DNA from: an uncultured Ruminococcus sp.
GTDB taxonomy: Bacteria > Bacillota > Clostridia > Oscillospirales > Ruminococcaceae
DNA length: 8,671 nt
Reading direction: 5' to 3'
NCBI GenBank assembly: GCA_947174965.1
Contig: CAMWKY010000070.1
Span: forward strand, 1-8,671
Shown here: positions 1-5,269 of the stretch, in pieces
How positions within the stretch are numbered: the first letter of the stretch is position 1
How the letters are laid out: the number at the start of each line of letters is the position of its first letter
Notes under the pieces: model-generated
Databases searched by the model: none
Seen by the model: only the letters and a program-made list of their open reading frames with translations
Told to the model about the DNA's origin: nothing
Program-made: the position numbers and the translations under genes

Positions 1-75
1 AATCTTTAATTATTAACACTCGTTTTGTTGTCTCCTTTCTTTTGTTCTACACATTTCTTTATTTTTTTCATTTTT

Positions 76-105
76 GAAGTCCGATTGATTTCGGACTTCT
101 TTTTT
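76..105 (+). terminator. Rho-independent terminator for a + strand gene left of the window
   Basis: A perfect 9-bp stem (GAAGTCCGA at 76-84, TCGGACTTC at 91-99) encloses a 6-nt loop and is followed on the + strand by six T (100-105). On the minus strand the stem is followed by A-to-T complement of 71-75, which reads as A, so the polarity is + only. No convincing + strand gene end is visible in positions 1-75, so the gene it serves probably ends at or just beyond the left edge. Confidence 0.8.
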
Positions 106-111
106 ATTGTT

Positions 112-145
112 AAAAAAACTGCGGCTCACTTTTTAGTGAAACCGC
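112..145 (-). terminator. Rho-independent terminator of the first CAP-dockerin gene
   Basis: Read on the minus strand, an imperfect hairpin pairs GCGG with CCGC (145-142 with 124-121) and TCACT with AGTGA (139-135 with 130-126), with a small internal bulge and a TTTT/AAAA loop. It is followed by AG and then seven T (complement of 118-112). It starts 16 nt past the TGA of the CAP-dockerin gene that ends at 162, so it most likely ends that transcript. It lies next to the opposite-facing terminator at 76-105, insulating the locus from its left neighbour. Confidence 0.75.
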
Positions 146-161
146 ATAATGTTATATTTTA

Positions 162-1370
162 TCAACCGAAGTTTTTAATCTGTCCAAGCAGATACTGTTG
201 AAGTAATACCAAATCAGAAATACTTAACATATCATCTCCATTTATGTCAGCTGTTTTCATTTTTGCATATGACCAGCCACTGAAATCAGTTACAAAGCCG
301 TTTTTCATAGCAATCACATCAAAAACATCAATCTTTTTAGAATTGTCAATATCGCCGACTACATTCTGTTCATTTTCCTTAACATCTAAAGAAAAGAAAT
401 TGACTGAATATTCAATAGTGCTGTCCTCTGTTGTTATTTTTACATCAAATTTATCGCCGTCATTATATGAAATATCTGACGGACGGAATATAATACAACC
501 CGGCTCTGCATAATAACCATTATCAACATAAAAATCGCCGTCTGCTGATGATGTGCTGAAATTCCATTCCTGCTTGTCGGAACTTCTTACAAGCTTCACC
601 TCAACATAATCTTCAAAGAGAGTTTTATTAAGCGAAATGCTCCATGCTGTTGACGAACTGAAATACTCTGTTGGCATATTCTGTGCAGGCCAGCAGACGT
701 TTGATTCTGTTTTTTGTCTGCTTCTGTCGATTGAATACATACCAGAAGTATTGCCGACAGTTCCGAATCCAGTTTTTGCCATAGAAGGATTAATACACCA
801 TCTTCTGTGACCGACTCTTGAAATATTACTGTTGTCGCTATCATACATATAACCATTTATTACACATTGAGCAAGATTATATCTTGTTGTACCCCTGCTG
901 AGATTTGAACTTGATGCCCCTGTTTTTCCAAGCTGATAAATATCATCAGGAACACCTGCTGGCTGTTCGGGATAATGTGAAAGCGAACCGTTTACATGGT
1001 TTACAAAAGCTGCTGCCTGTGCAAGTCTGCTGTATTCCTCATCAAGTGTAACTTCGGGAAGTCCTGCAATATATCTCATGCAGTTGAGTGCATTAAGTGC
1101 ATTTTCTTCTGTTGCACTGTCAAGCTTACCTATTTCATAGGGTGCTGTTGTTGACGGCTGAACTGTATAGACCGGTTGTGCTTTCATATCAAAGGGGTGC
1201 GCCTCAATATACTGCTTTATCTCGTCCTGCGTATGTTGTGCAACGTTTATACCCTCTGAAGCATAGCTTACAAATGATTGATTTTCTATGTATGGCACAT
1301 AAAATGATGCTGTAAAAGCTACAGACATTGCCACAGCCAGAACAGATGATACTATTTTTTTGAACTTCAT
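162..1370 (-). CDS. Secreted CAP/SCP-domain protein with C-terminal type I dockerin (downstream paralog)
   Basis: This is a predicted exported 402-residue protein. Residues 1-39 form a signal peptide: KFKK, a hydrophobic core to about residue 26, and a possible cleavage after SYA at 39. Residues 90-235 resemble a CAP/SCP (YkwD-like) domain, with the paired histidines in SHYP (H132) and GHRRW (H188). Residues 242-328 form a beta-rich domain seen after CAP domains in clostridia, ending NFFSL. Residues 338-396 are a type I dockerin with two calcium loops: D340/D342/S344/D351, and D375/N377/D379/D386. The dockerin should bind a cohesin on a scaffoldin or on the cell surface. The catalytic role, if any, of the CAP part is unknown. 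The usual CAP glutamate (GEN motif) appears to be absent (GASSSNL, 151-157). The start is fixed by a strong AAGGAG Shine-Dalgarno 9 nt upstream. It is the downstream member of a tandem pair. It has its own promoter, and no terminator separates it from its upstream paralog. Confidence 0.9.
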   Translation of the reverse strand: MKFKKIVSSVLAVAMSVAFTASFYVPYIENQSFVSYASEGINVAQHTQDEIKQYIEAHPFDMKAQPVYTVQPSTTAPYEIGKLDSATEENALNALNCMRYIAGLPEVTLDEEYSRLAQAAAFVNHVNGSLSHYPEQPAGVPDDIYQLGKTGASSSNLSRGTTRYNLAQCVINGYMYDSDNSNISRVGHRRWCINPSMAKTGFGTVGNTSGMYSIDRSRQKTESNVCWPAQNMPTEYFSSSTAWSISLNKTLFEDYVEVKLVRSSDKQEWNFSTSSADGDFYVDNGYYAEPGCIIFRPSDISYNDGDKFDVKITTEDSTIEYSVNFFSLDVKENEQNVVGDIDNSKKIDVFDVIAMKNGFVTDFSGWSYAKMKTADINGDDMLSISDLVLLQQYLLGQIKNFG

Positions 1371-1449
1371 AACTTACATCTCCTTAAAAATCAAAATTAT
1401 ATATTAAGTTTAACATATTTATAGGATTTTTGCAATACATTTTAAAAAA
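387..1449 (-). repeat. Tandem duplication, copy 1 (promoter through beta-rich domain)
   Basis: This segment aligns with 1733-2807 at DNA level. It starts upstream of the promoter, in the T-rich run at about 1441-1449, and continues through the leader, signal peptide, CAP domain and beta-rich domain to the codon for L328. Similarity stops abruptly there and the dockerin segment (162-386) is unrelated. Conservation is strongest in the promoter/leader and in the last ~40 codons of the unit. It is weakest around residues 155-185, where the two copies also differ by small in-frame indels. Confidence 0.85.
1407..1435 (-). promoter_or_regulatory. Predicted sigma-A promoter of the first CAP-dockerin gene
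   Basis: On the minus strand a -35 box TTGCAA (1435-1430) is separated by 17 bp from a -10 box TAAACT (1412-1407), preceded by TG in the extended -10 position. The same arrangement occurs upstream of the paralog at 2764-2792 with a single base change across the core, which supports functional conservation. An AT-rich stretch with TATAAT lies just downstream but lacks a suitably spaced -35. The site would give this gene independent transcription even if the upstream paralog also reads through. Confidence 0.65.
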
Positions 1450-1465
1450 TCATTTTTATAAATTT

Positions 1466-2728
1466 TCAGAGCCAGTTTTCCATACTTAAAGGGTTATCAT
1501 TTGTTGAGATATATGAATAATATTCAAGAATTTTAGTCGCATCATTTGCATCTATAAGACCGTCTTTGTTTACGTCTGCACATTTTTTCTGCTCATCATT
1601 CAGAATACTTGTTCTGCCTGTTGAATAATTTGCGTATTCGTCCAGAACAATTGAAGCATCAACAGAATCTATATAATAATCACCATTCACATTTCCTATA
1701 GAAGTTTTTACAGCTTCATTTTTTACACTGCTTAATGAAAAGAAATTAACTGAATATTCAATTGTGCTGTCTTCCGTTGTTATTTTCACATCAAATTTAT
1801 CGCCGTCATTATATGAAATATCTGATGGACGGAATATAATACAACCTGGCTCTGCATAACGACCATTATCAACATAAAAATCGCCGTCTGCTGATAATGT
1901 GCTGAAATTCCACTCTTTCATGTCAGAAGTTCTTACAAGACTCACTTCAACATAATCTTGAAAGAGATTTTTATTAAGCACTATGCTCCATGCAGGTAAA
2001 TTCTGGTAGGTTTGCATGGTGGAAAAGTATTCAATAGGCATATTCTGTGCAGGCCAGCAGACGTTTGATTCTGTTTTTTGTCTGTTACTGTCAAGTGCAT
2101 ACATAGCGGACATATTGCCTAAAACTCCGAATCCTGTTGCAGCCATAGTCGGATTCAGACACCATCTTCTGTGACCGACTTTTGAAATATTCTTGCTGTC
2201 ACTGTCGTTCATATAAACAAGAACAGCCGTTGCAAGTTTCTGTAAATCACCACTACAGAGATTTGACTCTGATGCGCCTGTTCTTCCAAGCTGGTAAATA
2301 TCATCGGGAACACCTGCTGGTTGCTGGGGATAATGTGAAGATGAACCATTTATACTGTTTACAAAAGCTGCCGCCTGTGCAAGTCTGCCATATTCCTCAT
2401 TTAGTGTAACTTCTGGAAGTCCGGCAATATATCTCATGCAGTTGAGTGCATTAAGTGCATTTTCTTTAGTTGCATTATCAATCTCACCTATTTCATAAGG
2501 TGCTGTTGTTGACGGCTGAACTGTATAGACTGGTTGCGACTGCATATCAAAAGGGTGTTCCTCAATATATTGCTTTATCTCATACGGTGTATGTTCTGCA
2601 ACGTTTACACCCTCTGAAGCATAGCTTACAAATGATTGATTTTCTATGTATGGCACATAAAATAATGCTGTAAAAGCTACAGACATTGCCACAGGCAGAA
2701 CAAATGATACTATTTTTTTGAACTTCAT
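1466..2728 (-). CDS. Secreted CAP/SCP-domain protein with C-terminal type I dockerin (upstream paralog)
   Basis: This 420-residue exported protein is paralogous to the gene at 162-1370 over its first 332 residues. It has a signal peptide (residues 1-39), a CAP/SCP-like domain (about 90-233, H132 in SHYP and H186 in GHRRW), a beta-rich domain (about 247-332) ending NFFSL, and a type I dockerin (344-408). Here the dockerin loops are N346/N348/D350/D357 and D385/N387/D389/D396, with a longer linker containing LNDEQKKCADVN. This style is typical of R. flavefaciens-group dockerins and unlike the paralog's. Loop 1 begins with N rather than D. Compared with the paralog there is a 6-residue insertion near 238-246 and a two-residue shortening near 160-175. 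The CAP region reads GASESNL, so a glutamate is present where the paralog has serine. An AAGGAG Shine-Dalgarno 8 nt upstream supports the start. Likely role: a cohesin-attached surface or cellulosome component of unknown activity. Confidence 0.9.
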   Translation of the reverse strand: MKFKKIVSFVLPVAMSVAFTALFYVPYIENQSFVSYASEGVNVAEHTPYEIKQYIEEHPFDMQSQPVYTVQPSTTAPYEIGEIDNATKENALNALNCMRYIAGLPEVTLNEEYGRLAQAAAFVNSINGSSSHYPQQPAGVPDDIYQLGRTGASESNLCSGDLQKLATAVLVYMNDSDSKNISKVGHRRWCLNPTMAATGFGVLGNMSAMYALDSNRQKTESNVCWPAQNMPIEYFSTMQTYQNLPAWSIVLNKNLFQDYVEVSLVRTSDMKEWNFSTLSADGDFYVDNGRYAEPGCIIFRPSDISYNDGDKFDVKITTEDSTIEYSVNFFSLSSVKNEAVKTSIGNVNGDYYIDSVDASIVLDEYANYSTGRTSILNDEQKKCADVNKDGLIDANDATKILEYYSYISTNDNPLSMENWL

Positions 2729-2807
2729 AACCGCATCTCCTTAAAAATCAAAATTATATATTAAGTTTAACATATTTATAAGATTTTTGCAATATATTTT
2801 TAAAAAA
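1733..2807 (-). repeat. Tandem duplication, copy 2 (promoter through beta-rich domain)
   Basis: This is the partner of 387-1449, with a repeat period of about 1.36 kb measured between the start codons. The upstream edge of similarity lies in the T-tract of the spoVAC terminator (2802-2807). The equivalent T-run in copy 1 (about 1443-1449) lacks the hairpin, so the duplicated unit begins at or inside the terminator. The downstream edge is the codon for L332, immediately before the linker to the dockerin. Confidence 0.85.
2764..2792 (-). promoter_or_regulatory. Predicted sigma-A promoter of the second CAP-dockerin gene
   Basis: On the minus strand, -35 TTGCAA (2792-2787) and -10 TAAACT (2769-2764) are spaced 17 bp apart, with a TG extension before the -10. 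The spacing and boxes match the promoter of the tandem paralog. The -35 box starts only 9 bp after the T-tract of the spoVAC terminator, so the promoter appears insulated from spoVAC transcription. Confidence 0.65.
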
Positions 2808-2844
2808 GTCGTATTTTTCTCATTATTATAAGAAAAATACGACT
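2801..2844 (-). terminator. Strong rho-independent terminator of spoVAC
   Basis: A perfect 14-bp inverted repeat (2807-2820 with 2831-2844) flanks a 10-nt AT-rich loop. On the minus strand it is followed by a T-tract (complement of 2807-2802). It begins 8 nt after the spoVAC stop codon at 2852, so it ends a monocistronic spoVAC transcript. The stem itself is AT-rich in its upper half. Confidence 0.85.
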
Positions 2845-2851
2845 AAAGCCA

Positions 2852-3295
2852 TTAAAAAGAAGTAAAAATATAGTAAATCAATCCATAAACAGATGCGGCG
2901 GCACAACCATATAATATTACAGGTCCTGCAATTGTGAAAATCTTTGTTCCTATTCCCAACACAAACCCCTCTGATTGTGCTTCTATTGCTGATGAACTTA
3001 TAGAGTTTGAAAAGCCTGTTATCGGAACAAGTGTTCCTGCTCCTGCGTGCTTTGCAAGTTTCTGATACCAGCCTAAACCCGTAAGAAATGCACTGGTACT
3101 GACAAGAATTACAGAAGTCCACAAAGATGCTTTGTCCGTATCAAAGCCATATGCCAGAAATACAGAACGGATAATCTGTCCTACTGCACATATTCCCCCG
3201 CCTATCATAAATGCTGTAAAAGTATTTACAAGTACATTTGATTTCGGTTCTGCTTTTTCGCTCATTTTTTTGTATGCCTGCGGTGTTATATTCAT
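2852..3295 (-). CDS. spoVAC: Stage V sporulation protein AC (SpoVAC)
   Basis: This is a small inner-membrane protein of 147 residues, the usual SpoVAC length. In spore formers SpoVA proteins move dipicolinic acid into the forespore and release it at germination, and SpoVAC has been described as a mechanosensitive channel. Family features seen here are the charged N-terminus (KKMSEKAEPK), a first membrane segment with FMIGGGICAVGQ (about 29-40), a second segment after ASLWTS (about 57-75), and the block GAGTLVPITGFSNS (84-97). These are followed by SEGFVLGIGTKIFTIAGP (108-125) and a C-terminal membrane segment. The GFVLGIG..MF/IFTIAGP block fits SpoVAC better than SpoVAE. The start is fixed by an AAAGGAGG Shine-Dalgarno. 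Unusually, no spoVAD or spoVAE lies beside it: the gene is followed by its own terminator and preceded by a divergent gene. Expression is probably forespore-specific, judging from the promoter at 3316-3344. Confidence 0.92.
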   Translation of the reverse strand: MNITPQAYKKMSEKAEPKSNVLVNTFTAFMIGGGICAVGQIIRSVFLAYGFDTDKASLWTSVILVSTSAFLTGLGWYQKLAKHAGAGTLVPITGFSNSISSSAIEAQSEGFVLGIGTKIFTIAGPVILYGCAAASVYGLIYYIFTSF

Positions 3296-3315
3296 TCGTA
3301 CTCCTCCTTTTATTG

Positions 3316-3344
3316 TATTATTTCAGGAATCTATAAAAATATAC
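3316..3344 (-). promoter_or_regulatory. spoVAC: Possible sigma-G/sigma-F type promoter of spoVAC
   Basis: On the minus strand a -35-like GTATA (3344-3340) is separated by 17 bp from AATAATA (3322-3316). This differs from the forespore sigma-G -10 consensus (CATNNTA) only in its first base. It ends 20 bp upstream of the spoVAC start, close to the Shine-Dalgarno. spoVA genes are classic sigma-G targets, so the match is biologically sensible. The region is AT-rich and a chance match is possible. Confidence 0.4.
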
Positions 3345-3365
3345 ACAATTTTCCGAATAAAATTA

Positions 3366-3394
3366 TTGCCAATTTTTCAAGAATATGTTACAAT
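3366..3394 (+). promoter_or_regulatory. Predicted sigma-A promoter of the ADP-ribosylglycohydrolase gene
   Basis: A -35 box TTGCCA (3366-3371) and a -10 box TACAAT (3389-3394) are separated by exactly 17 bp, with TG one base before the -10. A GGGAGG Shine-Dalgarno follows at 3404-3409 and the ATG is at 3420, giving a short leader. The element diverges from the spoVAC promoter with no overlap. The separation of the two -35 regions is about 21 bp. Confidence 0.7.
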
Positions 3395-3419
3395 AAATGA
3401 TATGGGAGGCTGATACTTT

Positions 3420-4499
3420 ATGGATAAAATTAATAATAAATTTCGTGGCTGTCTTGTCGGCGGTGCTGTGGGAGATGTTTTGGGCTATGCTGTTGAATTT
3501 ATGTACGAACCCGAAATTTTCAGAAAATACGGTAAAAACGGCATAACAGAATATGAACTTAAAAACGGAAAAGCAGTTTTTTCTGATGATACACAAATGA
3601 CACTCTTTACTGCAAACGGCTTGATTTACGGAATGACACAACAGGCTATAGGCAGATGTGACGGAGATATTTCTGACTATATTGCAAGAGCATATCAGGA
3701 CTGGTATGCCACACAAACAATCTCAACAAATATCGACAAATATATATCATGGATTACAGATATACCCGAACTTCATATAAGAAGAAGTCCAGGACATACC
3801 TGTCTTTCTGCAATTGCTTCGGGAAAAAAAGGTACTCTCGACAAGCCGATAAATGACAGCAAGGGCTGTGGCGGTATCATGCGTGTTGCTCCGATAGGTC
3901 TTTATTACAAGGATTCGCCTAATGAATGTGCAATATGTGCGGCTGAAGTTTCTGCAATAACTCACGGACATGAACTCGGTTATATACCCTCTGCACTTCT
4001 TTCATATCTTATATATCAGCTTACCTACTGCAATACCACTATTCATAAAGCAGCTTTTGAACTTCCCATTCTGTGCGACAAAATCTTTGGCAGTGCAGAA
4101 CACGCACAAATGCTGAATAATCTTATCTCAAAAGCCGTACACCTTGCCGAAACGGACAAAGACACATTAACCGCAATTCATGAACTCGGTGAAGGCTGGG
4201 TTGCAGAGGAAACACTCGCAATAGCTTTATATTGTGCATTAAAGTATTCTGATGACTTTGAAAAAGCTGTTGTTACTTCTGTAAATCATGACGGCGACAG
4301 CGATTCAACAGGTGCTGTAACGGGAAATATTCTTGGTGCATATCTCGGATTAGATGCTATCCCCGATAAATTCAAAAAAGACCTTGAAATTTATGACAGG
4401 ATTATTGAACTTGCTGACGACCTCTACACATCAAGTCAAAACATAGGAAAAAAACCTGACTATGATGAAAAATGGATTAATAAATATGTAAACATATGA
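3420..4499 (+). CDS. ADP-ribosylglycohydrolase family protein (DraG/ARH-like)
   Basis: This cytoplasmic all-alpha hydrolase of 359 residues is predicted to cleave ADP-ribose from a modified protein or a related ADP-ribosyl substrate, using a binuclear metal site. Family signatures are present in order. GxxxGDxLG lies near the N-terminus (G14-G22, GDVLG at 18-22). The first metal-binding block SDDTQM is at S55-D57-T58. GCGGIMRVAPIGL is at 149-161. ITHGHELGY follows at about 180. The C-terminal metal block is HDGDSDSTGAVTGNILGA (H290-A307, with D293, D295 and S296 as the expected ligands). All key residues are present, so it should be active. Substrate specificity (arginine, serine, dinitrogenase reductase or a small molecule) cannot be told from sequence, and no ADP-ribosyltransferase, macrodomain or nif gene is nearby. 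It is transcribed alone from its own promoter and diverges from spoVAC. The start at 3420 is supported by GGGAGG about 10 nt upstream. Confidence 0.93.
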   Translation: MDKINNKFRGCLVGGAVGDVLGYAVEFMYEPEIFRKYGKNGITEYELKNGKAVFSDDTQMTLFTANGLIYGMTQQAIGRCDGDISDYIARAYQDWYATQTISTNIDKYISWITDIPELHIRRSPGHTCLSAIASGKKGTLDKPINDSKGCGGIMRVAPIGLYYKDSPNECAICAAEVSAITHGHELGYIPSALLSYLIYQLTYCNTTIHKAAFELPILCDKIFGSAEHAQMLNNLISKAVHLAETDKDTLTAIHELGEGWVAEETLAIALYCALKYSDDFEKAVVTSVNHDGDSDSTGAVTGNILGAYLGLDAIPDKFKKDLEIYDRIIELADDLYTSSQNIGKKPDYDEKWINKYVNI

Positions 4500-4536
4500 A
4501 AAATGCCCCCACTGCTTTTGAGCCGTGAGGGTTTTT
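4499..4536. terminator. Bidirectional terminator between convergent genes
   Basis: The hairpin at 4506-4531 pairs CCC, CAC and GCT with AGC, GTG and GGG, interrupted by two single mismatches, around a TTTG loop. On the + strand it is followed by five T (4532-4536), ending the ADP-ribosylglycohydrolase transcript just after its TGA (4497-4499). On the minus strand it is followed by ATTTTT (complement of 4504-4499), ending the mfd/membrane-protein transcript whose TAA is at 4544-4542. One structure therefore serves both convergent units in a 42-bp gap. Confidence 0.8.
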
Positions 4537-4541
4537 ATTTG

Positions 4542-5255
4542 TTATTTATGTTCAATCGGCAGAGAATTTTTATTCTCATCATAGAAAACTATATTATCTA
4601 TGTAAAAATTACCTTCGTTCTCTGCTCCCCAGCGCATAATCATAAGGGTAGCCTCCTCCATATCACCTGTCCAGCACTGACCGCTTACAGCAAGCAGAAA
4701 TTTCAGTTCAAGATGAATATTGCCTGACATGGAAAAATTGTACTCTCCGCTTTCCCAGTCGCCGAACTTATACCACTTATCACCTGCAACATTTGCACCT
4801 GCTCCACCGCCAATCCAGCCAGGAGCTTTTACGCTTCTGCCGTTTGCCGTTACAAGTTTCTTTGCTGTTGCATCTGCATATACGTCCATTTCAACAGAAC
4901 GTACTTTCGCCAGATTTTCAGGATTCAGAAGTTTTACAGCATCAATTTTTATTTTCTGAACTGTACCATTTTCAAAATTAGCACCGCTGTCACTGAATTT
5001 AAGCATCTTGTTTCCTTTGATTTCAGCTATAATAAGTTCTCCATCTGCGGAATCTTTTTCAGATTTATCAATCTCCGCAAACGAAAAATCACCATCATCA
5101 AAAGTAACTGCATTAGGGTCATCACATTCAGCAGGAACAGGAAAATTATTGTCTGAAATCGTGTAATATCTTGCTGTAATGAAAATCATGATACACGATA
5201 CGGCTGTCATCATAATAAAAGCTATAAGGTTACTGTGGAATCTTTTTTTATTCAT
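4542..5255 (-). CDS. Membrane-anchored protein with CBM-like extracellular domain, unknown function
   Basis: This 237-residue protein of unrecognised family begins with a basic MNKKRF and one hydrophobic segment (about residues 9-29). It then has an acidic linker (35-70) and a single soluble domain (about 70-230). The domain looks beta-sandwich rich. It contains an aromatic WYKFGDWESGEYNFS stretch (161-175) and ends with GNFYIDNIVFYDEN (216-229). That ending recalls the IDNI.FYD closing strand of galactose-binding-like domains and carbohydrate-binding modules. Glycan binding is an inference from this style. The cysteine at 21 sits in AVSC inside the hydrophobic segment and is a poor lipobox, so an uncleaved signal anchor is more likely than a lipoprotein. 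Its ATG overlaps the mfd stop as ATGA, and a GGGGAG Shine-Dalgarno lies inside the last mfd codons, so it is translated from the mfd message. It is not the PrsA-type isomerase or SpoVT often found after mfd in other Firmicutes. Confidence 0.8.
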   Translation of the reverse strand: MNKKRFHSNLIAFIMMTAVSCIMIFITARYYTISDNNFPVPAECDDPNAVTFDDGDFSFAEIDKSEKDSADGELIIAEIKGNKMLKFSDSGANFENGTVQKIKIDAVKLLNPENLAKVRSVEMDVYADATAKKLVTANGRSVKAPGWIGGGAGANVAGDKWYKFGDWESGEYNFSMSGNIHLELKFLLAVSGQCWTGDMEEATLMIMRWGAENEGNFYIDNIVFYDENKNSLPIEHK

Positions 5256-5269
5256 TCTCTCTGCTCCCC
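5252..5269 (-). promoter_or_regulatory. Translational coupling site: internal Shine-Dalgarno and ATGA overlap
   Basis: On the minus strand GGGGAG (5269-5264) lies 8 nt before the ATG at 5255-5253. The mfd TGA occupies 5254-5252, so stop and start share two bases. The last mfd codons (encoding GEQRE) double as the ribosome binding site of the next gene. This decides the start of the 237-residue protein and implies that it is made in step with Mfd. Confidence 0.85.

Larger units (their letters stand above)
3296..3419. other. Divergent intergenic region between spoVAC and the ADP-ribosylglycohydrolase gene
   Basis: These 124 AT-rich bases hold the control signals of both neighbours: the spoVAC Shine-Dalgarno (AAAGGAGG, next to 3302-3309), the possible sigma-G promoter (3344-3316), the sigma-A promoter for the plus-strand gene (3366-3394) and its GGGAGG site. 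No palindromic operator of note was seen between the two promoters. Confidence 0.7.

Noticed and set aside
6..71. Minus-strand 21-codon frame starting MKKIKKCVEQ, just past the terminators
   Set aside because: It has no Shine-Dalgarno before its ATG, starts directly after a terminator hairpin, and has biased Lys/Asn composition expected from AT-rich DNA. A GTG start at 19-17 with AAGGAG upstream was also considered, but it has 12-nt spacing and too little sequence to judge.
1097..1315. Plus-strand open frame, with a similar one at 2470-2673
   Set aside because: The two frames are alike only because they are antisense to the duplicated CAP genes. Neither has a credible ribosome binding site, and the sense frames have clear domain matches.
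1371..1465. Transcription terminator between the two CAP-dockerin genes
   Set aside because: Only A/T runs are present. No stem with GC pairs followed by a T-run was found on the minus strand.
2826..3122. Minus-strand 98-codon frame overlapping spoVAC
   Set aside because: It is an alternate frame of spoVAC, runs into the terminator hairpin, and shows no family features, while the spoVAC frame is conserved throughout.
5190..5255. Lipoprotein reading of the 237-residue protein, with cysteine 21 as lipid anchor
   Set aside because: The cysteine lies in the middle of the hydrophobic stretch, is preceded by AVS rather than a good lipobox, and is followed by strongly hydrophobic residues, so a signal anchor is more likely.
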